The notes: a model not told the origin generated them from the letters alone. 64,000 nucleotides of DNA from Dyadobacter luticola (GCF_005860805.1 NZ_VCEJ01000005.1:620001-684000), one strand, 5' to 3'; shown: positions 9,211-18,496, counted from the first letter of the stretch. Numbers and translations are program-made.

Positions 9211-10578
9211 TTAAATGTGGCTTAATTCGACCAGAAACTCGCTTCCTTTCCCTACTTCACTGGTCACCGAGATCATGCCGTGATGTAGTTCAATGATGCG
9301 CTGGCAGATAGATAGCCCGATTCCGAAACCAGGCAGTTCGGAAGCATTTGAAGACCGGAAAAAGGGATTGAAAATATGCGGAATGTCTTCTTCGCTGATC
9401 CCGATGCCCTTATCCTTCACTTTCACGACACACGATTTTTCGTTGGACGAGATCATGATTTGCGCGTGGTGATCGGGAGAATATTTGCAGGCATTGTCCA
9501 GCAGGTTGGAAAAAACCCTTTTCAACAACTCCTCATTTCCCTGGATCACCGTTTCCTCCGCATTTTCCGGGATTGTTTCGTAGTCGATCGTCACATTGTA
9601 ATCCGGGTGGGAGGAAAGTAATTCCTCTTTCGCCAGAAATGCGAGGTCTTCGATGTGGATCGGCGACATTTTCATCTTGCCCATATTTTCATAGGAGCGG
9701 GCAAGAAAAAGCAGGTTGTTAGTAATGCTGATCAGCCGCTCCGTGTCGGAAAACAGGTTCGAGAAAACCTCTTCCAGATCGGGATTATTTTTGGTAAAAC
9801 GCTGGCCTAGCTGGATTTCCGATTTTAATGCAGCCAGAGGAGTCCGCAGCTCGTGGGAGGCGTGGGATACAAAGCTTTTTTGTTGTTCAAAAGCCTTATT
9901 AAGCCGGTAAAGTACTGTGTTAAAGTTAATTGCCAACTGAGCGATTTCATCTTTCCGGTTTCCTTCATCGAGTTTTTGGGATAAATTCTGCGCGGTAATC
10001 AACGAAACCTGCTCATTAATGCGGCTGATCGGGCGGAGTGCATTCCCGGCGAAGTAAATACCCAGCACCACCGTCACACCGATCCCCGCGGCCAGGCCCC
10101 AGATCAATGTGCTCCGCAGGTTATCCAGCTTGCTATGCCCGAATGTATCATAAGCCGAAGCCAGTACCACCAGCGGCTCGGCACCCTCGTCATAGAGCAG
10201 TCCAATCACCTCGTTCTCACCTTGATGAAACTCCATATATTCCTGCTGACGCACTTCTTTCAGCAGCGACTTCTTGTAAGTCAGCAGCTTGTCGTCCACG
10301 CTCGAATAAATCAGCTCATTTTTCGAATCAAAGATTAGCACCTTCTCATCCAGCATTTCCGACAAAGTATTCTGGTCGATGGCTTTAAGGAGGTCCTTGT
10401 CTATACCTTTCACTTTTACGAGCAGGCGGCAGGTGGTGCGGGCGCGGCTTTTCAGGCGGTCGTAAAATTCTTCCTGCCGGTAATGTTCAGAAACACTGTA
10501 AATGGTGATGGAAAACAACAGCAAAACCGCCGCTACCAAGAGCGTAAACTGTAAAGCGATGCGGTTCCTGATGGTCAT
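9211..10578 (-). CDS. Membrane sensor histidine kinase of the metal-efflux locus
   Basis: The 455-residue kinase has two membrane segments (about 10-30 and 158-178) enclosing a ~125-residue periplasmic sensor region. A HAMP domain (about 180-230), a HisKA domain with SHASHELRTPLAA (H242) and a C-terminal HATPase (DNACKY N-box, KDKGIGI G-box) follow. The layout matches CusS/CzcS-type sensors. Its gene starts 7 bp after the OmpR-type regulator gene and lies upstream of the three efflux genes, so it probably detects periplasmic metal and controls their expression. No obvious Cys- or His-rich metal site stands out in the periplasmic part. Confidence 0.93.
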   Translation of the reverse strand: MTIRNRIALQFTLLVAAVLLLFSITIYSVSEHYRQEEFYDRLKSRARTTCRLLVKVKGIDKDLLKAIDQNTLSEMLDEKVLIFDSKNELIYSSVDDKLLTYKKSLLKEVRQQEYMEFHQGENEVIGLLYDEGAEPLVVLASAYDTFGHSKLDNLRSTLIWGLAAGIGVTVVLGIYFAGNALRPISRINEQVSLITAQNLSQKLDEGNRKDEIAQLAINFNTVLYRLNKAFEQQKSFVSHASHELRTPLAALKSEIQLGQRFTKNNPDLEEVFSNLFSDTERLISITNNLLFLARSYENMGKMKMSPIHIEDLAFLAKEELLSSHPDYNVTIDYETIPENAEETVIQGNEELLKRVFSNLLDNACKYSPDHHAQIMISSNEKSCVVKVKDKGIGISEEDIPHIFNPFFRSSNASELPGFGIGLSICQRIIELHHGMISVTSEVGKGSEFLVELSHI

Positions 10579-10585
10579 GATACTA

Positions 10586-11272
10586 TTATTCCTCTTTCAA
10601 AATGTAGCCCATTCCAGGTCGGGTATGGATCAGCCGGGTCGGATAATCTTTATCGACTTTCTTGCGTAAGTAATTGATATACACCTCTACAACATTGGTT
10701 CCGGGATCGAAATTCAGGTGCCAGACATGCTCTGCCAGATCCATTTTGGAAACCACACGCCCACGGTGCATCAGGAAATATTCGAGCAGCGCGAATTCCT
10801 TGGCCGTGAGGTCTATCGCATTTCCGGCGCGTTTTACCTGCTTGGTACCCAGGTTCATTTCCAGGTCAGCGATCCGCAGGATTTTATCCGTAGTCTCCGG
10901 ATTGTTCAGCTCGGAAACCCGCAAAGCCGCATTGATCCTGGCCAGTAACTCCCTGAAATCAAACGGTTTGACAATGTAATCATCCGCACCCCGGCTCAAC
11001 CCTTCAATTTTATCCTCAATTTCCCCGTAAGCCGTCAGCATAATGATCGGCAATGTGGGCTTGTAGATCCTTATCTGCTGGCACACATCATAACCTTTCA
11101 TTCCCGGCAAATTCACATCCAGCAGCACCAGATCAAACTTTTTGTCCAGTGCCAGCTGCTTGCCGGTAATGCCATCGTACGCAATTTCGGCTTCAAAATT
11201 CTCGGTACCAAGTCCCCGGAAAATGTTCTGCGCGATCCTGCGGTCATCCTCTACAATCAGGATTTTTTTCAT
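10586..11272 (-). CDS. OmpR-family response regulator of the metal-efflux locus
   Basis: From the ATG at 11272 the product has 228 residues; a TTG at 11284 in the same frame is a weaker start. The receiver (about 1-120) has E8/D9/D10, phosphoacceptor D52 and K102. The C-terminal winged helix (about 130-225) contains VVEVYINYLRKKVD, the family's recognition-helix region. It is the cognate partner of the adjacent kinase and resembles CusR/CopR-type regulators. The gene begins only 18 bp after the trans-sulfuration enzyme gene, so the two may share a transcript. Confidence 0.93.
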   Translation of the reverse strand: MKKILIVEDDRRIAQNIFRGLGTENFEAEIAYDGITGKQLALDKKFDLVLLDVNLPGMKGYDVCQQIRIYKPTLPIIMLTAYGEIEDKIEGLSRGADDYIVKPFDFRELLARINAALRVSELNNPETTDKILRIADLEMNLGTKQVKRAGNAIDLTAKEFALLEYFLMHRGRVVSKMDLAEHVWHLNFDPGTNVVEVYINYLRKKVDKDYPTRLIHTRPGMGYILKEE

Positions 11273-11290
11273 GAGCTGATTCAATAAATG

Positions 11291-12451
11291 CTATAAAACC
11301 GTCAGCGCCTGTTCCAGGTCACTGATCAGAAAATCGGCGTCTTCCAGGCCAATGTATACGCGGGCCATCCGGTGTTGTTCTTTGTTGGGATCAAATAACT
11401 CGGGACCAATACCCGCTGCCTGCGGCAAAATCAGCGACTCGTGCCCGCCCCAGGAAACCGCCACTAGGAAATGTTTCAGAGAATAGGTAAATGTTTCAAT
11501 GTTGTTATAACTGTCTGTCTTTAAAACAATTGTCAGCAAGCCACAAGCACTCGTCATTTGTTTTTTTGCCAGATCAATTTGCGGAAAATCCTCGTCAAAA
11601 GGGAATATAACCCGCTCAATTGTGGGATGGTTTTTCAGGTATGCGACAACTTTCTCCGTCGAATTCTTAATGTGTGCCAATCGCACCGGCAAAGTACGTA
11701 ATCCTCTCAGGATCAGCCAGGCGTTAAATGGCGAGATAATCGATCCGTTGTTTAGCAGCTGCTCATTAAAAATCTTGTTCAGCATATCTTTTTTGCCCGT
11801 CAAAACCCCGGCGACGGTATCGCTATGCCCGCCAATGTATTTTGTCGCCGACTGCAAGGCCATATCAATACCCAGCGCGATCGGTTTTTGTTGCAAAGGC
11901 GAAGAGTAACTGTTATCGCAGATCGTAATAATACCTTTTTCCCGCGCCAACCTGGCTACGGCTTCCAGGTCCTGCAACTCAAATGTATTTGAATTGGGCG
12001 ATTCCAGGTAGATAATGCGTGTTTCCGGCCGGATTGCATTCTCGAAATTTTCTATTTTGGTACCGTCAATGTACGTCGTCGTCACATTGAAACGCGGCAG
12101 GAGGTTATCAAACATCCGCCAGGCCCAGCTGTAAGGTTTATCCACCGAAACAATGTGGTCGCCGCTTTTCACATTCGCCAAAACCGCCGCGAAAATGGCA
12201 GATGCGCCACTGTTGAACACCAGCGCATCTTCCGCACCGTCGAGCGCAGCCAGCTTTTTTCTCAGGATTTCTATCGTGGGATTTTTACCGCGGGAATATA
12301 AATAAGCCGAATCCTCATCTTCAAAAGCCTTTCGGAGGTCGTCAAAAGTGTCAAAAACGAAATTACTGGCTTGTACGATGGGCGGCGCTACGGCATTGAA
12401 ATACAGGCTGCGGTCCTCGCCAAGTTCATTGATGATATGCGAAATATCCAT
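11291..12451 (-). CDS. PLP-dependent trans-sulfuration family enzyme
   Basis: This is a 386-residue member of the Cys/Met-metabolism PLP family (cystathionine gamma-synthase, cystathionine beta/gamma-lyase, methionine gamma-lyase, O-acetylhomoserine sulfhydrylase). Diagnostic points are YSRGKNPT, the cofactor stretch NSGASA, and SATKYIGGHSD with K204 as the PLP lysine. The members of the family are hard to separate by eye, so the exact substrate is left open. It lies between the App1-like gene and the metal-efflux regulators on the same strand. A product such as cysteine or sulfide could be relevant to metal stress, but that is only a contextual guess. Confidence 0.88.
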   Translation of the reverse strand: MDISHIINELGEDRSLYFNAVAPPIVQASNFVFDTFDDLRKAFEDEDSAYLYSRGKNPTIEILRKKLAALDGAEDALVFNSGASAIFAAVLANVKSGDHIVSVDKPYSWAWRMFDNLLPRFNVTTTYIDGTKIENFENAIRPETRIIYLESPNSNTFELQDLEAVARLAREKGIITICDNSYSSPLQQKPIALGIDMALQSATKYIGGHSDTVAGVLTGKKDMLNKIFNEQLLNNGSIISPFNAWLILRGLRTLPVRLAHIKNSTEKVVAYLKNHPTIERVIFPFDEDFPQIDLAKKQMTSACGLLTIVLKTDSYNNIETFTYSLKHFLVAVSWGGHESLILPQAAGIGPELFDPNKEQHRMARVYIGLEDADFLISDLEQALTVL

Positions 12452-12505
12452 TGAAAGTATTTAAAATCGAATGTGATGCAGTTACTGAAAGCGGATAAGT
12501 TATCA

Positions 12506-13561
12506 TTATTCAGGTAAAACTTCACGAATAATTTCCGCAGCCGGCTCAGCAGGCGTCTGAAAAACGATCCCATGTTCGAGCGAGTGAATGATCGCTTTAT
12601 TACTGTGGGCAAAATAGCAGGTATCTATCCCCATATCCTGAATGTTCTTCACCAGCAAAGTCGCGGAGGCTTTAGGCCTTTTTCGGGTCTGGCGAATGTA
12701 AACTGCGCGAATGTTGGTAGGAAAAGTCCGGCAGATTTCCTCGTAAATGTCCGGGTCTTTTTGGGAGTCATCGCCGAGCAGGATAAACTGTAATTCGGGA
12801 TAGAAGTTGATGATATTGTGGATCTTACGAAGCTTGTGCAGATGTGAGCCGCCGCCAGTCATGACAAAATCATCCAGTCCGGATTTAATTTTTTTCAACT
12901 TTAAAACCGCTTTTGGCAGACCATTCAGTTCAGCGAAGCGGACAATCATATCATACAAATTCCACTCACTGCTCGAAACGTAAAAGAAAATGTTGCTCTC
13001 TTTCTGCGGGTGTGTCCGGCTCGCGAAGGATAGCAGCTTATAATGTTTCACCACGTCGTCAAAGGGTTTGCGCGCCTGGACATTTTTGGATAAAAGCACA
13101 AACAATTTGCGGAAAGAGCGCCGGCTATGGGAGATCAGAAAAGTATCGTCAATGTCGGAAATGAGGCCGTAGGAAGTTTTATAGGGTAGGAAAAATTCTT
13201 CCGTGGCGGTTGCTTTGTATTTTTTGCCATCAACTTCATCATCCACGGTCACTTCGTAGGTATGCCAGCCGCTGGGCAGGCTTTCTTCAAAAGGCACCTG
13301 GAACCGGAAGTACCCGTCGTCTTCGGCCTGTGTTTCGAAAACCTGACCGTTCACATGCAGGGTAACTTTTACAAAAGCGATGGTTTTGACAGAGAAGAGC
13401 TCAATGATCGTCCGCGCATATCGAAATCCCCGTCGTGTGTATTTCCGGTCACCAGAGGGGTATTTTTTGACCACATGTCCAAAAACAACCAGTTCCTTTT
13501 TGTTGGCATAACCCCGGTACAGTTTTAAGTCACAACGTTTCATAACTATCTTTAACCCCAT
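12506..13561 (-). CDS. App1-type phosphatidate phosphatase (DUF2183)
   Basis: The 351-residue protein has a beta-rich N-terminal part (about 1-125) and a HAD-like App1 catalytic domain (about 130-330) with the DxDxT motif as DIDDT (D136/D138/T140), a DDS acidic motif later (LLGDDSQKDPDIY) and IRQTRK near the end. App1 of yeast converts phosphatidate to diacylglycerol. Bacterial homologues are known from sequence, but their substrates are largely untested. No signal peptide is visible. An in-frame ATG at 13543 is an alternative start. It is divergent from a diacylglycerol-kinase-family gene only 27 bp away, which catalyses the opposite type of reaction. Confidence 0.85.
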   Translation of the reverse strand: MGLKIVMKRCDLKLYRGYANKKELVVFGHVVKKYPSGDRKYTRRGFRYARTIIELFSVKTIAFVKVTLHVNGQVFETQAEDDGYFRFQVPFEESLPSGWHTYEVTVDDEVDGKKYKATATEEFFLPYKTSYGLISDIDDTFLISHSRRSFRKLFVLLSKNVQARKPFDDVVKHYKLLSFASRTHPQKESNIFFYVSSSEWNLYDMIVRFAELNGLPKAVLKLKKIKSGLDDFVMTGGGSHLHKLRKIHNIINFYPELQFILLGDDSQKDPDIYEEICRTFPTNIRAVYIRQTRKRPKASATLLVKNIQDMGIDTCYFAHSNKAIIHSLEHGIVFQTPAEPAAEIIREVLPE

Positions 13562-13588
13562 TGACTTGATTTCCCTAATTTAAAAAAT

Positions 13589-14464
13589 ATGTTATCAGAA
13601 CGAAAAGTTTTGCTGGTGGTAAACCCCATATCCGGGGATGTTGACAAGGATGTAATTTTTGAACGAATCATTGAAAAAACAGGCGCGGAAGGCTACGATC
13701 TCCGCATTTATTCTACCACCGGCGAAAATGATCAGGAAACGATCAGGGAAATGTTAGAAAATATCCGGCCAGAGCGCGTCTTAGTAGCCGGCGGTGACGG
13801 AACAATTTCGCTGGTGGCGCAGGCGGCGTACGGTATCGAGGTGATTATGGGGATTATTCCGGCAGGTTCGGCCAATGGCTTATCCGTTGATTTTGGCTTG
13901 TCAGGCTCTGTCGATCAGGCGGTTGAAGTGGCATTTGCGGAAAACACGGTTCTGATCGATGCTGTTTCGATTAACGGGGATATCAGTTTGCACCTGAGCG
14001 ATATCGGTTTAAACGCGCTTTTAGTAAAAAACTATGAGAACAGTGATATGCGGGGTAAGCTGGGCTATGCCCGCGAAATGCTGAAAACACTGAGTGAGCA
14101 CGAGAACTTCCTGGTGCGCATTAAAACTGAAAATGAAACGATTGAAACCGACGCGCTGATCGTCATTATTGCCAATGCGCAAAAGTACGGCACCGGCGTC
14201 ACCATAAATCCTGCAGGCGATATGTCCGACGGACTTTTTGAGCTGGTGATCGCCAAAAAGCTGGATTTTATTGAAACTGCCAAGATTCTGGCAGGTAATA
14301 CCGATTTCAATCCGGAAATCATGCAGGTGATTTCTGTGGAAAGAGCCGACATTGAATGTTACGACAAGGAGGCACATTTTCAGATTGATGGAGAGTATAA
14401 GGGGCTGGTAAGTAAGTTGGAAGCGCATATTTTGAAGGGGTACGTGCGGGTGGCGGTGCCGTGA
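13589..14464 (+). CDS. Diacylglycerol/sphingosine kinase-family lipid kinase (YegS/LCB5-like)
   Basis: The 291-residue cytoplasmic protein has the family's nucleotide-binding features: VNPISG near the start and GGDGT at 68-72, followed by IIPAGSANGL. The C-terminal half forms the expected beta-sandwich (DGLFELVIAKKLDF, FQIDGEY). Members phosphorylate diacylglycerol, phosphatidylglycerol or sphingoid bases at the membrane. The exact lipid is unknown here. It is transcribed away from the App1-like phosphatase gene, and the 27-bp gap leaves almost no room for two independent promoters. Confidence 0.9.
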   Translation: MLSERKVLLVVNPISGDVDKDVIFERIIEKTGAEGYDLRIYSTTGENDQETIREMLENIRPERVLVAGGDGTISLVAQAAYGIEVIMGIIPAGSANGLSVDFGLSGSVDQAVEVAFAENTVLIDAVSINGDISLHLSDIGLNALLVKNYENSDMRGKLGYAREMLKTLSEHENFLVRIKTENETIETDALIVIIANAQKYGTGVTINPAGDMSDGLFELVIAKKLDFIETAKILAGNTDFNPEIMQVISVERADIECYDKEAHFQIDGEYKGLVSKLEAHILKGYVRVAVP

Positions 14465-14522
14465 TGAGTATTGGGGTTTACGAATTCGCTTTTGTGGGTG
14501 TTCAATGTTCACTTATGTTTCT

Positions 14523-15671
14523 ATGAAACCGATTTTACTTTTTTTGTTTGTTTTTGGTCTGAATGCGGTGGTATTTGGGCAGGGTGCGGAGCTTTGTCAG
14601 GGGGCTTATTTTACTGAGGCTGAGGGAAAAGCTTTTTTAGAAAAGCATAAACCTTCCTCAAAAGTTGAGTGGGAAACGCGGGCGGTGGCGATCCGGAAAC
14701 AGATTCGGGAAGGTATGGGTTTGCAAACGATGCCTGCCAAGCCAACCAGCAAGCCGATCGTTCATAGCCGGAAAGAAATGGATGGTTACTCTATTGAAAA
14801 TGTGGCATTCGAAAGTATGCCCGGCATTTATGTGACAGGGAATTTATATAAACCGCTTAAAAAGCAAAAATCTTACGCAGGTGTTCTTGCGCCGCACGGA
14901 CATGGTGAAAATCCGCACGGCCGGTTCCGGGACCAGACGCAAATACGCTGCGCGTCACTGGCGCGTATGGGCGCTATCGTTTTCGTCTGGGATATGGTGG
15001 GCCAAGGCGATTCGAAGCAATGTGAGCACAAAATGGCGAAGGCTTTAAAACTGCAAACCATTAATAGCATTCGGTCGCTGGATTTCCTTTTATCAATTCC
15101 GGGCGTTGATCCTCAGCGTATTGCGGTAACCGGTGAGTCGGGTGGGGGAACGCAAACATTCCTGCTGGCAGCGCTGGACGACCGTGTAAAGGTTTCAGTT
15201 CCGGTGGTGATGATCTCGTCTTACTTTTTCGGAGGCTGCGTTTGCGAAAGCGGCCTGCCCATCCATAAAAAAGGCGATTTCCAAACCAACAATGTAGAAA
15301 TAGCAGCACTAGCCGCCCCCCGCCCCATGATCATGATCTCCGACGGCGGCGATTGGACAAAGAATACGCCGGAAGTAGAATATCCTTTTATCAAAAACAT
15401 TTACGCACTCTACGGCAAGACCGACAACCTGGAAGCAGTACACCTTGCCAACGAAAAGCACGATTTCGGCCCTTCAAAGCGGAAAGCCATGTACGGCTTC
15501 ATGGCGAAACATTTGGGCCTGGACTTGAAAGCGATTACGGATGCACAGGGCAACATTGATGAGGCACCTGCAAAGGTTTTGGATCAGAAAGATCTGTCGG
15601 TTTTTGATGCTACGCATCCCAGGCCTAAGAATGCGGTGATGGGGGATGATGCGGTGATGAAGCTGCTCTAG
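14523..15671 (+). CDS. Exported alpha/beta-hydrolase, acetylxylan-esterase-like
   Basis: From the ATG at 14523 the product has 382 residues and a signal peptide (MKPILLFLFVFGLNAVVFGQ); an in-frame ATG at 14505 would put six residues in front of it. The alpha/beta-hydrolase core contains a nucleophile elbow GESGGG and a late catalytic-His phrase NEKHDFGPSKR. This resembles the acetylxylan esterase/dienelactone hydrolase group found in Bacteroidota carbohydrate loci. It is probably periplasmic or outer-membrane facing. No glycan-degrading enzymes lie beside it, so the substrate is open. Confidence 0.8.
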   Translation: MKPILLFLFVFGLNAVVFGQGAELCQGAYFTEAEGKAFLEKHKPSSKVEWETRAVAIRKQIREGMGLQTMPAKPTSKPIVHSRKEMDGYSIENVAFESMPGIYVTGNLYKPLKKQKSYAGVLAPHGHGENPHGRFRDQTQIRCASLARMGAIVFVWDMVGQGDSKQCEHKMAKALKLQTINSIRSLDFLLSIPGVDPQRIAVTGESGGGTQTFLLAALDDRVKVSVPVVMISSYFFGGCVCESGLPIHKKGDFQTNNVEIAALAAPRPMIMISDGGDWTKNTPEVEYPFIKNIYALYGKTDNLEAVHLANEKHDFGPSKRKAMYGFMAKHLGLDLKAITDAQGNIDEAPAKVLDQKDLSVFDATHPRPKNAVMGDDAVMKLL

Positions 15672-15703
15672 ACACGCCTGCCTCGGCCAAGGCTTATTCT
15701 GGG

Positions 15704-16030
15704 TTAAATGACGTTTATTTTATATTCAACGCCCGTTTTTCTTATCTCAGCCGCAAATGGGTTGCTAATAGAAGATAAATCTTCACTTGAAATTGGATGT
15801 GGCTCAATGCGAGAGTCAAACTCAGAAGCTAGAAGCATCAAACGGACCTGCGTGTCAAACCGTTCTGTATCAAGCAGATGATCAATAATAAGGGCGATAT
15901 CTATATCACTTTCATCCCGGAAATTATCTTTTGCATAAGATCCAAAAAGATAAGCACCAACCAGGCCTGGTTCCACTTGTGATACCTTCGACAAATACAG
16001 CTCTATTGTGTTATTAATCTTTTGATCCAT
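15704..16030 (-). CDS. Minimal nucleotidyltransferase (MNT), HEPN partner
   Basis: The 108-residue protein carries the nucleotidyltransferase signature GS-x10-DxD (GSYAKDNFRDESDID) and a later acidic position in EFDSRIEPHPIS, as in MNT-domain proteins of the polymerase-beta fold. It starts 11 bp after a HEPN gene on the same strand, the classical order of MNT/HEPN modules. In characterised modules MNT AMPylates and neutralises the HEPN RNase toxin. Function here is inferred from architecture only. Confidence 0.88.
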   Translation of the reverse strand: MDQKINNTIELYLSKVSQVEPGLVGAYLFGSYAKDNFRDESDIDIALIIDHLLDTERFDTQVRLMLLASEFDSRIEPHPISSEDLSSISNPFAAEIRKTGVEYKINVI

Positions 16031-16041
16031 GTTCGATAGAG

Positions 16042-16410
16042 TTAAATTTCCTCAATCCATTTGATGGTGAAATCCGGCGTACAAGTCTTCTGAAAGCTAT
16101 TTTTATAATCGTCATAGCGGCCATTAATGTTGAAGGCAGTGACCGATACCAGGAATTTTTTCTGATCATCGTCTAGATCAATGTCTGCTTTTTCAGCGAG
16201 CCTCAGCAGATTATGCGTGAAAGGCGGGAAGCCTTCATTTACGTTAACATAAAGCGCTTTCAGTAGCTTTTCAATCACTAAATGCCCAATAAACAGGGAC
16301 CAGCTATATCTCTTACTCTCAAACATTGCAAGCATTGTCTCGAAGTCCTCGTCTGAGCTGTTGATCCAGTAATTAATGACATTATTCTTATCAAAACCTG
16401 CGTCTGCCAT
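16042..16410 (-). CDS. HEPN-domain protein
   Basis: From the ATG at 16410 the product has 122 residues; a TTG at 16449 would add a hydrophobic, unlikely extension. The HEPN helical signature is GHLVIEKLLKALYV, followed by FTHNLLRLAEKA and a C-terminal GRYDDYKNSF. The RX4-6H motif of catalytically active HEPN RNases is not present after the conserved arginine, so RNase activity is doubtful. It forms a two-gene unit with the MNT gene. Alternatives are a toxin-antitoxin relic or a nucleotide-binding pair with another role. Confidence 0.82.
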   Translation of the reverse strand: MADAGFDKNNVINYWINSSDEDFETMLAMFESKRYSWSLFIGHLVIEKLLKALYVNVNEGFPPFTHNLLRLAEKADIDLDDDQKKFLVSVTAFNINGRYDDYKNSFQKTCTPDFTIKWIEEI

Positions 16411-16452
16411 TTTCAAAAATACGAATTTTAGAGAAAACAGCGCCGACAAACA

Positions 16453-16482
16453 AAAAACCCAAGGCCGAGACCTTGGGTTTTA
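16453..16482 (-). terminator. Terminator downstream of sucC
   Basis: A perfect inverted repeat AAAACCCAAGG / CCTTGGGTTTT with a 6-nt loop starts 20 bp beyond the sucC stop. On the minus strand it is followed by a T-rich tract, as expected for a rho-independent terminator. It separates sucC from the HEPN/MNT pair. Confidence 0.85.
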
Positions 16483-16501
16483 TATATTTTATTGAGCTAA
16501 A

Positions 16502-17725
16502 CTAAACGCCCAATTCAGCCAAAACCTCTTTTACCTTCGAGGCAGCTTCTTTGAATTCAATCGCAGAGTAAACTTTCAGGCCTGATTCGTTGATGATCCG
16601 GGCACCTTCCTCAGCATTCGTTCCTTGCAGACGCACGATGATCGGTACAGGAATTTCGCCGATGGCTTTGTAAGCTTCTACAACCCCGGCAGCAACACGG
16701 TCGCAGCGAACGATACCGCCGAAAATGTTGATCAGGATCGCTTTTACATTCGGATCTTTCAGGATAATACGGAAACCGGCTTCAACGGTTCTTGCATTTG
16801 CGCCACCTCCAACATCCAGGAAGTTAGCAGGATCACCGCCCGAAAGCTTGATGATATCCATAGTCGCCATCGCAAGACCGGCGCCATTTACCATACAACC
16901 CACGTTGCCGTCCAATTTCACGTAGTTCAGGTTGTTGGCACCTGCTTCTACTTCCAAAGGATCTTCTTCGTTGGTATCACGCATTTCGGCAAGCTCAGGG
17001 TGACGATACAATGCATTGTCATCCAGATCTACTTTCGCGTCAACTGCGAGGATTTTGTTATCGGAAGTTTTCAAAACCGGGTTGATTTCGAACATCGCCG
17101 AGTCACTTTCAATGTAAGCTTTGTAAAGTGAGGTGATGAATTTCACCATTTCCTTGAAAGCATCGCCTTCAAGACCCAGTGCAAAAGCTACTTTACGTGC
17201 CTGAAATGGCTGCAATCCCACTTTCGGATCGATCCACTCCTTCATGATTTTTTCAGGCGTATGTTCCGCAACTTCCTCGATGTCCATACCGCCTTCGGTG
17301 CTGGCCATGATCACATTGCAGTTTCTGGCACGGTCCAGAAGGATCGACAGGTAATATTCTTTTGGCTCGCTTGCGCCTGGGTAGTATACGTCTTCGGCAA
17401 TCAATACTTTATTTACTCTTTTTCCTTCCGGGCCAGTTTGGTGGGTTACCAGTACTTTGCCCAGGATGTTGTTGGAAATAGTCCTGACATCTTCAACGGA
17501 TTTTGCCAGCGCCACGCCGCGTTGCTCAGTACCGACGATACGGCCTTTCCCGCGACCACCTGCATGGATTTGAGATTTTACAACATACCATTTGGTACCT
17601 GTTTGCTGGCTTAGCTCACGCGCAACTTCCACCGCCTTGTCCGGCGTGTCGGCAACAAGCCCTTCCTGAATACGCACACCGTATTTTTTGAGAACGCTTT
17701 TGCCCTGATATTCGTGAATATTCAT
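16502..17725 (-). CDS. sucC: Succinyl-CoA synthetase (ADP-forming) beta subunit
   Basis: From the ATG at 17725 (MNIHEYQGKSVLKKYG) the product has 407 residues, the usual length; the frame's upstream ATG would add 11 atypical residues. It has an ATP-grasp domain (HAGGRGKGR, EIFPE-like EINPVLKT, AVDAKVDLDDNALYRH) and a C-terminal CoA-ligase domain (NIFGGIVRCDRVAAGVVEA). It forms the TCA-cycle enzyme that makes ATP from succinyl-CoA together with SucD. The alpha-subunit gene is not adjacent, so the two subunits are encoded apart in this genome. Confidence 0.97.
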   Translation of the reverse strand: MNIHEYQGKSVLKKYGVRIQEGLVADTPDKAVEVARELSQQTGTKWYVVKSQIHAGGRGKGRIVGTEQRGVALAKSVEDVRTISNNILGKVLVTHQTGPEGKRVNKVLIAEDVYYPGASEPKEYYLSILLDRARNCNVIMASTEGGMDIEEVAEHTPEKIMKEWIDPKVGLQPFQARKVAFALGLEGDAFKEMVKFITSLYKAYIESDSAMFEINPVLKTSDNKILAVDAKVDLDDNALYRHPELAEMRDTNEEDPLEVEAGANNLNYVKLDGNVGCMVNGAGLAMATMDIIKLSGGDPANFLDVGGGANARTVEAGFRIILKDPNVKAILINIFGGIVRCDRVAAGVVEAYKAIGEIPVPIIVRLQGTNAEEGARIINESGLKVYSAIEFKEAASKVKEVLAELGV

Positions 17726-17814
17726 GAGTATAAAAGTAAATTGGTATTTTCGAGGCAAATTAAGGAATTAATCAAAACGGGCGTAGCAAATAAGCCAATT
17801 ATCTTTCTCCGGTT

Positions 17815-18477
17815 ATGCATTTACTCCAGGCGCAGGGAATCAGGCGTACTTATGGTTCATTACAGGTTTTGAAGGGCATTGATCTGGAAGTAAAACAAGG
17901 TGAGGTAGTGGCGATTGTGGGTGCGTCGGGCGCCGGAAAAAGTACTTTTCTGCACATTCTGGGCACACTCGACAGGCCCGAAGAAGGCCAGGTTTTTATC
18001 GAAGGCGTCAATGTTTTTACCCAAAAAGACAAAGATCTGGCGCGATTCAGAAATGAAAAGATCGGCTTCATTTTTCAATTCCACAACCTGCTCGCAGAGT
18101 TTACAGCGCTGGAAAATGTCTGCATGCCGGGGTATATCAACGGTCAGATGAATGAGAAGGATCTGAGCAAAAGGGGAGGTGAGCTGCTTGAAATGCTGGG
18201 ACTTTCGGGCAGGACGGATCATTTACCTTCGCAACTTTCGGGCGGTGAGCAGCAGCGGGTAGCCGTGGCGAGAGCATTATTGAACAAACCGTCTATCGTA
18301 CTCGCAGATGAACCCAGCGGAAACCTGGATTCCCATAATGCTTTGGATCTGCACCAGCTATTTTTCAAGTTGCGGGACGAATTCGGGCAGACATTTGTGA
18401 TTGTCACCCACAATGAAGACCTCGCTGAAATGGCAGATCGCCGGCTTGTCATGCAGGATGGAAGAATGCTTCAGTGA
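17815..18477 (+). CDS. ABC transporter ATP-binding protein, LolD/MacB type
   Basis: This 220-residue ATPase contains Walker [10 protein letters not shown]-loop FQFHNLL, signature [15 protein letters not shown], Walker [13 protein letters not shown] and H-loop VTHNED. The short length and the DEPSGNLDS phrase place it in the LolD/MacB/FtsE group, which serves FtsX-like permeases in lipoprotein release or peptide/antibiotic export. No permease gene is next to it; it stands alone, divergent from sucC and convergent with groEL. Confidence 0.88.
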   Translation: MHLLQAQGIRRTYGSLQVLKGIDLEVKQGEVVAIVGASGAGKSTFLHILGTLDRPEEGQVFIEGVNVFTQKDKDLARFRNEKIGFIFQFHNLLAEFTALENVCMPGYINGQMNEKDLSKRGGELLEMLGLSGRTDHLPSQLSGGEQQRVAVARALLNKPSIVLADEPSGNLDSHNALDLHQLFFKLRDEFGQTFVIVTHNEDLAEMADRRLVMQDGRMLQ

Positions 18478-18496
18478 CAGATTTCGATATAAATGA

